Assembly (NCBI RefSeq): GCF_008974245.1
Contig: NZ_BBZI01000005.1
Location: 1,160,222 to 1,224,221, forward strand
Direction: 5' to 3'
DNA: 64,000 bases
Origin: Streptomyces abyssomicinicus
Lineage (GTDB): Bacteria; Actinomycetota; Actinomycetes; Streptomycetales; Streptomycetaceae
Positions 33,870 through 42,652 of the stretch are shown one piece after another. Every line of letters starts with the position of its first letter. Positions within the stretch are counted from its first letter, which is position 1. A model generated the notes under the pieces. That model was not told the DNA's origin. It worked only from the letters and a program-made list of their open reading frames with translations, and did not search any database. The position numbers and the translations under genes were made by a program.

Positions 33870-35177
33870 TCATCCCGCCGCGGCCGCCGCGCACACCGCG
33901 CGACAGATCCGGGCCAGGTCGTCGTCCTGCGTCACGTACGGCGGCATCACGTACACCAGGTCGCGGAAGGGACGCAGCCAGACCCCCTCGCGCACCGCCG
34001 CGGCGGTGGCCGCCGCCATGTCGACCGGGTGGTCGAGCTGCACGACCCCGATGGCGCCCAGTACCCGGACGTCCGCCACACCCGGGAGGGCGTGCGCCGC
34101 CGCCAGGCCCTCCCGCAGTCCGGTCTCGAGGCGCTTCACCTCCTGCCGCCAGTCCTGACCGAGCAGCAGGTCCACGGAGGCGCAGGCGACCGCGGCGGCC
34201 AGCGGGTTGCCCATGAACGTCGGGCCGTGCGCCAGCACCGGGACCTCGCCGCGGGAGATGCCCTCCGCGATCCGGGTGGTGCACAGGGTCGCGGCCATCG
34301 TCAGATAGCCGCCGGTCAGGGCCTTGCCCAGGCACATCACGTCCGGCGCGACCCCGGCGTGGCCGGCCGCGAAGAGTTCACCGGTGCGCCCGAACCCGGT
34401 GGCGATCTCGTCGAAGACCAGCAGGACGTCGTGCGCGTCGCAGGCTTCGCGCAGGACCCGCAGGTAGGCGGGGGAGTGGAAGCGCATGCCGCCGGCGCCC
34501 TGCACGACCGGCTCGACGACCACGGCCGCCGTCTCCTCGGCGTGCGCGGCGATCAGGTCGGCGAGACGCCGCGCGTACCCCTCGTCCCACTCCTCGGGCG
34601 GCACGTCCGCGAAGACCTGGCGGGGCAGGACGCCCTGCCACAGCTCGTGCATCCCGCCCTCCGGGTCGCACACCGACATGGGCTGCCAGGTGTCGCCGTG
34701 GTAGCCGCCGCGCCAGGTCAGCAGCCGGCGCTTGCCGGGGCGGCCGAGTGAACGCCAGTACTGCAGGCACATCTTGAACGCCACCTCGACCGACACCGAG
34801 CCGGAGTCGGCGAGGAAGACGTGCCGCAGCGGCTCGGGCGTGATCTCCACCAGCCGGGCCGCCAGCCGAACGGCCGGCTCGTGGGTGAGACCGCCGAACA
34901 TCACGTGGCTCATCCGGCCCAGCTGGGCGGTCGCCGCCTCGTTGAGCACCGGGTGGTTGTAGCCGTGCACCGCCGACCACCAGGACGCCATCCCGTCGAC
35001 CAGCTCCCGCTGCCCGTGCACCTCCCGCGCGAGGCGGAGGCGGACCCCGGAGGCGGACTCGACGAGCAGCGGGTCCGTCCGGCCCGGCATCGGACCGTAC
35101 GGATGCCACACGTGCGCCCGGTCCAGGGCCAGCAGCGCGTCCGGGGCCGGGGACGCGTCCAGGGCGAGTTCAGGCAT
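33870..35177 (-). CDS. bioA: Adenosylmethionine-8-amino-7-oxononanoate aminotransferase
   Basis: PLP enzyme that converts 8-amino-7-oxononanoate (KAPA) to 7,8-diaminopelargonate with S-adenosylmethionine as amino donor. It has 435 residues, with [82 protein letters not shown] (Asp for PLP N1) and [17 protein letters not shown], whose Lys forms the Schiff base. The ATG at 35177 overlaps the bioB stop by 8 bp, a sign of translational coupling. Confidence 0.95.
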   Translation of the reverse strand: MPELALDASPAPDALLALDRAHVWHPYGPMPGRTDPLLVESASGVRLRLAREVHGQRELVDGMASWWSAVHGYNHPVLNEAATAQLGRMSHVMFGGLTHEPAVRLAARLVEITPEPLRHVFLADSGSVSVEVAFKMCLQYWRSLGRPGKRRLLTWRGGYHGDTWQPMSVCDPEGGMHELWQGVLPRQVFADVPPEEWDEGYARRLADLIAAHAEETAAVVVEPVVQGAGGMRFHSPAYLRVLREACDAHDVLLVFDEIATGFGRTGELFAAGHAGVAPDVMCLGKALTGGYLTMAATLCTTRIAEGISRGEVPVLAHGPTFMGNPLAAAVACASVDLLLGQDWRQEVKRLETGLREGLAAAHALPGVADVRVLGAIGVVQLDHPVDMAAATAAAVREGVWLRPFRDLVYVMPPYVTQDDDLARICRAVCAAAAAG

Positions 35178-36540
35178 TGGGCGCGAGATCCGTCCCCGCG
35201 CCGCGTCGGCGCACCGTCACCAGGTCCGTCCGCGGCCCTGCCGCGGCGGCGGGCACCGACCCCCCGGCCGGCTCGGACCCTGCGGCGGGCTCGGACCCCG
35301 CGGACGGCTCGGGCTCCCCGGCCGCCACGGGTTCCCCGGTTGCCGCGGGCTCCCCGGCACTCCCGCACGGCCCCGCCGCCGGGGCGTGACCGCCACAGCC
35401 CTCGAGGCGTGCGCCGTCACCCGCGGGGTCGTGCCCGCGGTCCGGCGCGCCGTCGGCGCACGGGCCCTGCGCGTCGTGGCCGCACGGCCCCTGCGCGTCG
35501 TCGCCGCACGCCGAACCGCAGGCGCCGCCCGCCTCCGCGCGGTGCCGTGGCAGGGTCGGCGTGTCCGTCCCCTCGACCTCGAACCCGGCGTCCGCGATCA
35601 TCTCCAGGTCGGCCCGGCCCGCCTGGCCCTCGCTGGTCAGGTAGTCGCCCAGGAAGATGGAGTTGGCCAGGTGCAGCGCCAGCGGCTGGAGCGTGCGCAG
35701 GTGGACCTCGCGGCCGCCGGCGAGGCGGACCTCGACGTCCGGACAGACGAACCGCACCATCGCCAGGATCCGCAGGGCGCGCTGCGGGGTGAGGTTCCAC
35801 TCCTCGGCCAGCGGGGTGCCCTCGAACGGGATGAGGAAGTTGACCGGCACCGAGTCCGGGTCCAGGGCGCGCAGGGCGAACACCACGTCGACCAGGTCCT
35901 CGTCGGACTCGCCCATGCCGGCGATCAGGCCGGAGCAGGCGGAGAGCCCCGCCCCGTGCGCCTTCTCGACCGTGTCGACGCGGTCCGCGTAGGTGTGCGT
36001 CGTGGTGATCTCGCCGTAGGTGCTCTCCGAGGTGTTCAGGTTGTGGTTGTACGCGTCGGCGCCCGCGTCGCGCAGCCGCTCCGCCTGGCCGTCGGCGAGG
36101 AGCCCGAGGCACGCGCAGACCTCGACGCCCTCGTTGAGGCCCTTCACCGCCTCGATGGTCCGCGAGACCCGGTCGACGTCCCGGTCCGTGGGCCCGCGGC
36201 CGCTCGCCACCAGGCAGACCCGCTTGGCGCCGCCGGCCACCCCGGCGGCGGCCGCCTCGGCGGCCTCCTCCGGCTTGAGCCAGGTGTACTTGAGGATGTC
36301 GGCCTTCGACCCCAGCCGCTGCGAACAGTACGAGCAGTCCTCGGGGCAGAGGCCGGACTTGAGGTTGACCAGGTAGTTGAGCTTCACCCGGCGGCCGAAC
36401 CAGTGGCGGCGCACGCGGCCGGCCGCGGCCACCACATCGAGCAGGTCGTCGTCGGAGGTCGCCAGCACGGCGAGGGCTTCTGCACGGGTCGGCGGCTCAC
36501 GTCGGAGCCCCTTCTCCACCAGAACGTCGAGGAGGTCCAT
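35170..36540 (-). CDS. bioB: Biotin synthase with an unusual Cys- and Pro/Ala-rich C-terminal tail
   Basis: Radical SAM enzyme that inserts sulfur into dethiobiotin. The first ~337 residues are canonical: [18 protein letters not shown] (CxxxCxxC for the 4Fe-4S cluster), [34 protein letters not shown] and [13 protein letters not shown], which hold the three Cys and the Arg of the second cluster. About 119 extra residues follow, with six Cys ([31 protein letters not shown]), then EPxAG repeats, ending [17 protein letters not shown] 36540 follows AAGGATC. The gene overlaps bioA and is divergent from bioF. Confidence 0.95.
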   Translation of the reverse strand: MDLLDVLVEKGLRREPPTRAEALAVLATSDDDLLDVVAAAGRVRRHWFGRRVKLNYLVNLKSGLCPEDCSYCSQRLGSKADILKYTWLKPEEAAEAAAAGVAGGAKRVCLVASGRGPTDRDVDRVSRTIEAVKGLNEGVEVCACLGLLADGQAERLRDAGADAYNHNLNTSESTYGEITTTHTYADRVDTVEKAHGAGLSACSGLIAGMGESDEDLVDVVFALRALDPDSVPVNFLIPFEGTPLAEEWNLTPQRALRILAMVRFVCPDVEVRLAGGREVHLRTLQPLALHLANSIFLGDYLTSEGQAGRADLEMIADAGFEVEGTDTPTLPRHRAEAGGACGSACGDDAQGPCGHDAQGPCADGAPDRGHDPAGDGARLEGCGGHAPAAGPCGSAGEPAATGEPVAAGEPEPSAGSEPAAGSEPAGGSVPAAAAGPRTDLVTVRRRGAGTDLAPNA

Positions 36541-36695
36541 GGCTTGATCCTTGCCCACGAGCCGGGCCGGGCCAAGAAGGAAACGGACAAGAAGACGCCG
36601 TCCGGCGTGTGTGGATGACCACAGTTCGTGACCGGGCGACTGCGGCTAGGGTCGGTCGTTGCACGTGAACCACCAGGAAAAGGACCGGAACTGCC

Positions 36696-37907
36696 ATGCA
36701 GCAGCCCCGCCAGGATCCCTTCGGCTGGATCGACGAGGAGGCGCGCCGCCGCGAACGCGCGGGGCTGGTGCGGGTGTTGCGTCCCCGTGAGGCGGACGTC
36801 GGAGGCGACGGCGCCCCGCTCGACCTCGCGGGCAACGACTACCTCGGCCTCACCCGCCACCCCGAGGTGATCTCGGCGGCGGGCGCCGCGGCGGCCCGGT
36901 GGGGAGCGGGGGCCACCGGTTCCCGTCTGGTCACCGGCACCACCGCCCTGCACACCGCACTCGAGTGCGAACTCGCCCGCTTCTGCGGCTTCGAGGCCGC
37001 CCTGGTGTTCTCCTCCGGCTACGCGGCCAACCTCGCCGCCGTCACCGCGCTGGCCGCCCACCGGGACGGGCTGGTGGTCTCGGACGCGGCCAACCACGCC
37101 TCCCTCGTGGACGGCTGCCGCCTCAGCCGGGCCGAGACGGCCGTGGTGCCGCACGCCGACCCAGGCGCGGTGCGCAAGACCCTCGCCGCGCATCCGGGCC
37201 GGCGGTCCCTGGTCGTCACCGACTCCGTCTTCTCGGTCGACGGCGACGCCGCCCCGCTGACCGCCCTCGCGAGGGTGTGCCGTGAGGCGGGGGCCGCGCT
37301 GCTCGTCGACGACGCCCATGGGCTGGGAGTCCTCGGCGACGGAGGCCGCGGGGCGCCGCACGCGGCGGGGCTCGCGGGCGCGGCGGACACTGTGGCGACG
37401 GTGACCCTGTCGAAGTCGCTGGGCAGCCAGGGCGGAGCCGTGCTCGGCCCGGCCCGGGTGGTGGAGCACCTGGTCAACACGGCCCGCACCTTCATCTTCG
37501 ACACGGGTCTCGCCCCGGCCGCCGCCGGTGCCGCCCTGGCCGCCCTGCGGCTCCTGGAACGCGAGCCCGGCCGCGCCGCGCGGGCCAGGGAGATCGCGGC
37601 GGCCCTGCACGAGGCGCTCACCACGGCGGGTCTGGCCGTCGCCCGGCCGGATGCCGCGGTCGTCTCGGTGCGCGCGCCGTCCCCCGGCGCCGCGCTGCGC
37701 TGGGCCGCGGACTGCCGCGAGGCCGGACTGCTGGTCGGCTGCTTCCGGCCGCCGTCCGTCCCCGACGGCGTCTCGCGGCTGCGGCTGACCGCACGGGCCG
37801 ACCTCACCGACCGTCAGGTTGCCGCGGCGGTGCGGACCGTCCTGCGCACCGCGCCCGCCGACGTCTGGGCAACCGCGCGGTCCTCAGTCGTTCACTGCGC
37901 GGAATAA
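36696..37907 (+). CDS. bioF: 8-Amino-7-oxononanoate synthase
   Basis: PLP enzyme that joins pimeloyl-thioester and L-alanine, giving 8-amino-7-oxononanoate and CO2: the first biotin ring step. It has 403 residues, with DLAGNDYLGLTRHPEVI, GATGSRLVTGTTALH, LVFSSGYAANLAAVTAL, SDAANHASLVDGCRLS, LLVDDAHGLGVLG (Asp for PLP) and ATVTLSKSLGSQGGAVLG (Schiff-base Lys). Divergent from bioB with a 155-bp gap that should hold both promoters. I cannot name a BioQ or BirA operator there. The pathway genes for pimeloyl supply are not in the window. Confidence 0.94.
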   Translation: MQQPRQDPFGWIDEEARRRERAGLVRVLRPREADVGGDGAPLDLAGNDYLGLTRHPEVISAAGAAAARWGAGATGSRLVTGTTALHTALECELARFCGFEAALVFSSGYAANLAAVTALAAHRDGLVVSDAANHASLVDGCRLSRAETAVVPHADPGAVRKTLAAHPGRRSLVVTDSVFSVDGDAAPLTALARVCREAGAALLVDDAHGLGVLGDGGRGAPHAAGLAGAADTVATVTLSKSLGSQGGAVLGPARVVEHLVNTARTFIFDTGLAPAAAGAALAALRLLEREPGRAARAREIAAALHEALTTAGLAVARPDAAVVSVRAPSPGAALRWAADCREAGLLVGCFRPPSVPDGVSRLRLTARADLTDRQVAAAVRTVLRTAPADVWATARSSVVHCAE

Positions 37908-37965
37908 CCGCGCGTGCAAGGAAGTTGGGGATCGCAGGACTGATGCCGACGACTGGGAGTCACCT

Positions 37966-38556
37966 GTGAACCGCTCGTTCCTGTTCCTGCTTGGCAGCGC
38001 CCGGCAGGGCGGCAACACCGAGACGCTGGCGCGGGCCGCGGCGGAGCAACTGCCCGCCGGGGCCGAGCAGCGCTGGCTCGACCTGGCGCGACTGCCCCTG
38101 GCGGACTTCGTCGACGCACGGCACTCCGGCGAGGCATGGCCGGAGCCTCGGGACCCGGAGGCCGGGAACGAGGCGGCACTGCGCGACGCCACGCTCGCGG
38201 CCACCGACATCGTGCTGGCCACACCGCTGTACTGGTACTCGGTGTCCTCCTCCACCAAGGCGTACCTGGACCACTGGACCAAGTGGCTGAACGTGCCCGG
38301 GCTGGACTTCCGCGAGCGGATGGCCGGACGCACCCTGTGGGGCGTGGCGGCGATGGGGGACCGGGCGGAGGGGGTCGCCCAGCCGCTGGACCTCATGCTG
38401 GGGAACACCGCGGCGTACATGAAGATGCGCTACGGCGGCGTGCTGCTGGGCAACGGCTCCGGACCGGGGCAGGTGCTCGACGACACGCGGGCCGTCGCCC
38501 GGGCCAAGACGTTCTTCGCCCGCCGGGCGCCGCTCGCGCGTTCCACCGGCGAGTGA
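37966..38556 (+). CDS. NAD(P)H-dependent FMN reductase-like oxidoreductase
   Basis: A 196-residue flavodoxin-fold protein. The N-terminal FLLGSARQGGNTETLARAAAEQL is the FMN phosphate-binding loop, and PLYWYSVSSSTKAYLDHWT is the second flavin loop of the NADPH-dependent FMN reductase family. GTG 37966 follows GGGAG, 6 nt away; the in-frame extension upstream lies in the bioF 3' end and shows no homology. Cytosolic; likely reduces quinones or other acceptors. Confidence 0.85.
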   Translation: MNRSFLFLLGSARQGGNTETLARAAAEQLPAGAEQRWLDLARLPLADFVDARHSGEAWPEPRDPEAGNEAALRDATLAATDIVLATPLYWYSVSSSTKAYLDHWTKWLNVPGLDFRERMAGRTLWGVAAMGDRAEGVAQPLDLMLGNTAAYMKMRYGGVLLGNGSGPGQVLDDTRAVARAKTFFARRAPLARSTGE

Positions 38557-38597
38557 CGGACCCCGGGCGGCCTCCGGGGCGCGGCGCGGATATCGCG

Positions 38598-38626
38598 TTG
38601 TGCGTCCCGGGGCGCCGCCCTAGGGT
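38598..38626 (+). promoter_or_regulatory. Promoter of a leaderless YqeY-like gene
   Basis: TTGTGC (38598-38603), 17-bp spacer, TAGGGT (38621-38626), then 7 nt to the ATG at 38634. The layout predicts transcription starting at or next to the start codon. Confidence 0.55.
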
Positions 38627-38633
38627 CACGGGC

Positions 38634-39038
38634 ATGTCCGTACGCCTGCGCCTGCGCCAAGCCCTGCCCGAAGCGATGCGAGCCCGCGACAGGGTGGCGG
38701 TGAGCGCCCTGCGCGCCACGCTCGCCGCGCTGGACAACGCCGAGGCCGTGCCCGTGGGCGAGGCCGAGCTGCGCGGCCTGGCGCTCGAGGATTCACCGGC
38801 CGGCGTCGGCGTCACCGAAGCGGTGAGGCGTGAACTGAGCGAGCAGGGCGTGGTGGACATCGTGCGGGCCGAGGCCGCCGAGCGGCTGGAGGCGGCGGCG
38901 AGGCTGACCTCGCCCGCGCACGCGGAGCGGGCCGAGCGGCTCCGCGAGGAGGCCGCCGTGCTGCTGCGTCACCTGGACCACCCCCGCACCGCGGAGGGCG
39001 AGGGAGCCGCGGTTCCCGCGGATCCGGGGAACCGCTGA
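38634..39038 (+). CDS. GatB/YqeY-domain-like protein
   Basis: A 134-residue helical protein similar to YqeY, the helical domain also found at the C-terminus of GatB, the Asn/Gln-tRNA amidotransferase subunit: RLRLRQALPEAMRARDRVAVSALRATLAALDNAEAV, then an insertion, and RRELSEQGVVDIVRAEAAERLEAAARLTSPAHAERAERLREEAAVLLRHL. YqeY proteins have a tRNA-binding-like fold, but their role is unsettled. It seems to have a leaderless start with a good promoter. Confidence 0.7.
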   Translation: MSVRLRLRQALPEAMRARDRVAVSALRATLAALDNAEAVPVGEAELRGLALEDSPAGVGVTEAVRRELSEQGVVDIVRAEAAERLEAAARLTSPAHAERAERLREEAAVLLRHLDHPRTAEGEGAAVPADPGNR

Positions 39039-39099
39039 ACGACCGCTGTTCGTCCCCCTGTTCGAGGCGAGGAACCGGCCACAGGTTCACGGGGGCGCC

Positions 39100-39801
39100 A
39101 TGCAGATCGTCGAAATCACCGCCATCGCCGCACGGTCGGCCGTGATCACGATGCGGCACGCACAGACACCACTCACGTTCGTCTTCTTCCCGATGCTGCA
39201 CGTGGCGTCGCCGGCCTTCTACGCACAGGTGCGCCGCAGACTCGCCGCATGCGACCTGGTGGTGCTGGAGGGGGTCCGTGGCGGGTCGGCCTCCTTGAAC
39301 GCGCTGACGCTCGCCTACCGGTTCGCTCCGCTGCGGCGGCGCAACGGCCTGGTCGAGCAGACGGACGAACGGGTGCTGCCCGAGGGCGTCCCGGTGCTGC
39401 GCCCCGACGCGACCTCGGCCGAGGTGGTCGCGGACCTGAAGGCCGTGTCGCGGTGGACGTACTGGGCGTTCACGGCCGTGGCACCGCTCCTGGGCCTGCT
39501 GTTCGCGCTGCGCGGGCCGCGCGTCCTGCTCGACCGGGACCTGGAGGTCGACGACCTGCCCCTGACGGCACGGGCCGAGGAGCTGGCCGACGACCCCGCG
39601 CTCCACGCCCTGACCGACCGGCGGGACCGGCTGCTGCTGGAGGCGCTCGGGGAGATCCACACCGAGCGGCGTCACGAGCCGCTGCGCGTCGCCGTGGTCT
39701 ACGGGGCGGCCCACGTCCCGGCCGTGGTGACCGGGCTGTGGGACAGGTACGGCTACCGGGCGCGCGAGGCGGAGTGGGTGACGGCGATCGTCTTCGACTG
39801 A
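39100..39801 (+). CDS. TraB/PrgY-like protein
   Basis: A 233-residue protein, tentatively TraB-like. Early LTFVFFPMLHVASPAFYAQVRRRLAACDLVVLEGV has the family's H-x(n)-Y and E pattern, and the end LRVAVVYGAAHVPAVVTGLWDRYGYR resembles the late GxxH motif. One hydrophobic segment lies mid-protein (WAFTAVAPLLGLLFALRG). TraB-type proteins are proposed metal-dependent membrane proteases. The ATG at 39100 is used; a ribosome-binding site (CACGGGGGC) is weak. The stop is the first of six in-frame TGA codons. Confidence 0.5.
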   Translation: MQIVEITAIAARSAVITMRHAQTPLTFVFFPMLHVASPAFYAQVRRRLAACDLVVLEGVRGGSASLNALTLAYRFAPLRRRNGLVEQTDERVLPEGVPVLRPDATSAEVVADLKAVSRWTYWAFTAVAPLLGLLFALRGPRVLLDRDLEVDDLPLTARAEELADDPALHALTDRRDRLLLEALGEIHTERRHEPLRVAVVYGAAHVPAVVTGLWDRYGYRAREAEWVTAIVFD

Positions 39802-39851
39802 ACCGACTGAACCGACTGAACCTGCTGAACCGGCTGAACCTGCTGAACCGA
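39798..39851. repeat. Six tandem 9-bp repeats (CTGAACCNN) at a gene end
   Basis: Units CTGAACCGA, CTGAACCGA, CTGAACCTG, CTGAACCGG, CTGAACCTG and CTGAACCGA run from the stop codon of the TraB-like gene. Since 9 is a multiple of 3, each unit repeats TGA in the same frame, giving six stops in a row. The last copies end 48 bp before the convergent gene's stop. Confidence 0.88.
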
Positions 39852-39898
39852 CAGCACCGACGCCGTCGACGGACACCGCCGGAACCGGCCGGTTGCGC

Positions 39899-41050
39899 TC
39901 ACCCGCCCCCGACGCGTTCCTGCCGCCGGTACCGGTCGAGGACGTCCTGGCGGAGCAGGTGGCCGAAGCCGGCGTTCTCCAGCCGCAGTCCCAGCTGGGC
40001 CTCCGTGACGCCGAGGGCCGCCGCGGTGCGGGCCAGGTGCCAGTCGTGGTCGGCGAGGCGGCTGAGGAGGTGGCCGCGGCGGACCTGGCTCTCCGACAGC
40101 CGGAACGTTTTCAGGTAGACGACCCTGCCCTCCCCGTCGGTGACGGCCTCACCGATGTGGTTCTCCCGCCGGGGACGGAACGCGGGCAGGAAACGGGAGA
40201 GCGTGAAGCGCCCCAGCCGGTGGACCGTCCGCCAGGTGTACGTCTCCTCCAGCAGCCCGGCGGCCATCGTCACGTCGTGGAACTCGGCCCAGGCCGCCTC
40301 CTGTTCGGCGGCGGCCGCCCGCAGGCCGGCCAGGTCGTGGATCCCGGCGTCCGGGACGCGGGCCCGGAAGTCGGGCACCGGCGGCATCAACAGGGCGTAG
40401 TGGTGGACGAGTTCGCCGTACAGGTCCTCCACCAGCGTCGGGTGCAGCGCGCGGTAGTCGTCGGGGTGCGGGACCGCGAACGCGGCCGCCAGGGTGTCGG
40501 CGACGTACAGCAGGAGGCCGCACTGCCCGGGATGGATCTCGAAGACGCGCAGCGCGTCCGCGAGTCCGGACACCCGCGCTCCCGTGTACGCCTGCTCCAC
40601 GCGGGGCGACAGGCCCCGGCGGACGGCCTGCCGGGACCACTCCTCCCAGGCGACGGTGGGGCCGCCGAAGTGCAGCGCCAGATATCCCTCCAGCGCCAGG
40701 TGCAGGGGCAGGAACCGCAGGCGCTCCTTGGCCTCCCGGCGGGCCGTGCGGTGGTGGACGCGCAGGGGCATCACGTCGGCGGGCGCGCAGTCGTGCCCGG
40801 CGGACAGCCGGGTGCCGTAGGCGGCGGCCGGAGAGCCGTCACGGGTCCAGGTGGCCACGAAACCGTGCGGCACGTACGAGAAGTAGGAGCTGCCCCGCCC
40901 GAGGTCCACCAGGCCGGCGGCGTCGCCGTACAGCCGGGCGCTCAGACGGAGGTCCCCGACGGGCTCGTCCCGTACGAGCGGCACCAGTCGGACGGCGCCC
41001 CAGACCTGCGCGGGCCGGGTGCGCAGGCCGGTCAGGTCAAGCGCGGTCAT
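39899..41050 (-). CDS. ARPP-2-like conserved protein, partner of the Ro60-like gene
   Basis: A 383-residue soluble protein beginning MTALDLTGLRTRPAQVWGAVRLVPLVRDEPVGDLRL. This N-terminal pattern matches actinobacterial ARPP-2-type proteins, named for association with ADP-ribosylglycohydrolase and rhodanese-phosphatase genes (recognition from memory, moderate). The middle section is helical. The C-terminus (RLADHDWHLARTAAALGVTEAQLGLRLENAGFGHLLR) looks like a Fis-type helix-turn-helix, so it may bind nucleic acid. The gene start overlaps the end of the upstream vWA gene by 14 bp, so they form an operon and probably one functional unit. Confidence 0.6.
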   Translation of the reverse strand: MTALDLTGLRTRPAQVWGAVRLVPLVRDEPVGDLRLSARLYGDAAGLVDLGRGSSYFSYVPHGFVATWTRDGSPAAAYGTRLSAGHDCAPADVMPLRVHHRTARREAKERLRFLPLHLALEGYLALHFGGPTVAWEEWSRQAVRRGLSPRVEQAYTGARVSGLADALRVFEIHPGQCGLLLYVADTLAAAFAVPHPDDYRALHPTLVEDLYGELVHHYALLMPPVPDFRARVPDAGIHDLAGLRAAAAEQEAAWAEFHDVTMAAGLLEETYTWRTVHRLGRFTLSRFLPAFRPRRENHIGEAVTDGEGRVVYLKTFRLSESQVRRGHLLSRLADHDWHLARTAAALGVTEAQLGLRLENAGFGHLLRQDVLDRYRRQERVGGG

Positions 41051-42500
41051 CGTGTCGGCCTCCGGCCGGTCCGCCCGCGGTGAGCCCGGCCGCGCGGGCG
41101 TCGAGGTAGGCGGTGAGCTCGGCCAGGCCGGTGCGGCCCTCCGCGAACTGGGCGAGTTCCACCAGGGCGGGCAGGTCCTCCGCGTCGCGGACGCCCGCGG
41201 TCGGCACCGACGGGGCGAGCCTGCGCACGTCGTAACCGCCCGCGTCGTAGACGGGGTTCAGGTGGACGACCGCGGTGCGCCGCGCCGGGTCGAGCCGGGT
41301 CCGCCAGACGCGCAGCACCTCCGCGGCCAGACCGGGCGGCGCGTTGTCCCAGCCGTCGGAGACGATCACCAGCCGCGACGGGGCGGTCTCCAGCGCGTCC
41401 AGGATCCGCCGGCCGAGCGGCGTCGGCCCGTAGGGGCGGACCAGCAGGGCGTCACCGCGGCCGGAGGTCCACAGCCCGGTGTAGTCGTCGGCCAGGGCCG
41501 CGAGGAGGTGATGGGCGGCGAGGGCCACGGCCAGGGGCCGCCGGCGCTTCTCGTCCGAACCGCGGGCGGAGAAACTGTCGTCCAGCACGGCGGTGACCTT
41601 GCCCCAGCTTCCCCGCAGCGGCCCGGCCACCCGGGCGGCGGCCGACTCCAGGGCGCCCGTCAGCTCCTCACGCCGGCGCAGGCGGTCCTCCACCGGCAGC
41701 GACAGCACGTAGGACGCCAGCCGGGTCAGCGGCATCCGCGCCAGGTCCGCCCGCACCTCGTCGGCGCCGTGGCGACGGGCCGACGCCTGCACCCGCAGGG
41801 TCTCCAGCCGGGTCATCCGCGGAGCGATGCGCTCCAGGAAGACGGCCCGCGGAACCCCGTGCCGGGCCGCGAACTGCTCGGCCACCGTGAACGGCAGGTC
41901 GTACAGGGCCGCCTTCTCGTGGTGCGCGCGGCGCCAGGTCTCCAGGAGCGGTGTCGCGAAGTGCGCGCGGGACGGCCGCCCGAACAGGAAGTCGCCCAGC
42001 TCCGTGCCCGGCGGCAGCAGATGGGCATGGCGCAGGGCCCGCTTGAGCGCGCCGCGGTACTTCACGGCGTCGAACGCCAGGTCCGGGCGGGCGGCCAGCC
42101 AGTCGCGCATGACCGCCCGGGTGCGGCGATTGTTCACCCGGGCCCGCCGCAGCGCGTCGAACAGCTTGTACACGCGCTGCGGCGGCAGCGTCGCCAGCCG
42201 CGCCGCGATCAGCCGGCCCTCGTCGCGGCGCTGCCCGGCGGTGGCCTCGCCGGCCGTCTCCAGCAGACGCCGGGCGATGATCGCCACGTTGTGGTCGTTG
42301 ATGTCGAGGGCGAGCACTCCGGCGTACAGGTCGCGGTAGTTGCCCAGCATGTAGTCGTGGAGGAAGTCCAGCGACAGGGTCTGCGCGCCCGCGGAGCCGT
42401 GGAACTCGCGCTGCCCGGTGGACGTGATCGCCGCGTTGACGAAGAGCAGCACGTCGTCGGCGGCCACCAGGTCCGCGTACGAGTCCATCCGAGTGTCCAC
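41037..42500 (-). CDS. Ro60/TROVE-like protein: helical N-terminus plus vWA domain
   Basis: A 487-residue protein. About 1-290 are alpha-helical repeats (DFLHDYMLGNYRDLYAGVLALDINDHNVAIIARRLLETA; YKLFDALRRARVNNRRTRAVMRDWL; YRGALKRALRHAHLLPPG), similar in style to the HEAT-like ring of Ro60/Rsr RNA-binding proteins. About 300-470 form a vWA domain: KVTAVLDDSFSARGS (MIDAS D-x-S-x-S) and RLVIVSDGWDNAPPG. This order, helical ring then vWA, is that of TROVE proteins, which bind Y RNAs. It is in an operon with the ARPP-2-like gene. Alternative: another vWA family unrelated to Ro60; confidence in the TROVE link is moderate. Confidence 0.6.
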   Translation of the reverse strand: MDTRMDSYADLVAADDVLLFVNAAITSTGQREFHGSAGAQTLSLDFLHDYMLGNYRDLYAGVLALDINDHNVAIIARRLLETAGEATAGQRRDEGRLIAARLATLPPQRVYKLFDALRRARVNNRRTRAVMRDWLAARPDLAFDAVKYRGALKRALRHAHLLPPGTELGDFLFGRPSRAHFATPLLETWRRAHHEKAALYDLPFTVAEQFAARHGVPRAVFLERIAPRMTRLETLRVQASARRHGADEVRADLARMPLTRLASYVLSLPVEDRLRRREELTGALESAAARVAGPLRGSWGKVTAVLDDSFSARGSDEKRRRPLAVALAAHHLLAALADDYTGLWTSGRGDALLVRPYGPTPLGRRILDALETAPSRLVIVSDGWDNAPPGLAAEVLRVWRTRLDPARRTAVVHLNPVYDAGGYDVRRLAPSVPTAGVRDAEDLPALVELAQFAEGRTGLAELTAYLDARAAGLTAGGPAGGRHDDRA

Positions 42501-42652
42501 CCCCCGATCCGTGAAGGCCGGCCGGGGAATGGGGGCACGAGCTGCGAATCATTGCGTCAAAGGCAGGTTCCGGAAGTCGCACCGGAGTCCCGCGGCCGGC
42601 AGCGCGACCGTAACAGAGCCCCGGGCCCCTCCTCCACCCGATAACCCCGAGG

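Noticed and set aside
36541..36695. Biotin operator (BioQ or BirA type) between bioB and bioF
   Set aside because: GTTCGTGAC and CACGTGAAC are present but do not form a clear dyad of the known spacing.
42501..42652. Y-RNA gene upstream of the Ro60-like gene
   Set aside because: A GGTTCCGG element and short pairings exist, but no convincing fold or promoter could be drawn by eye.
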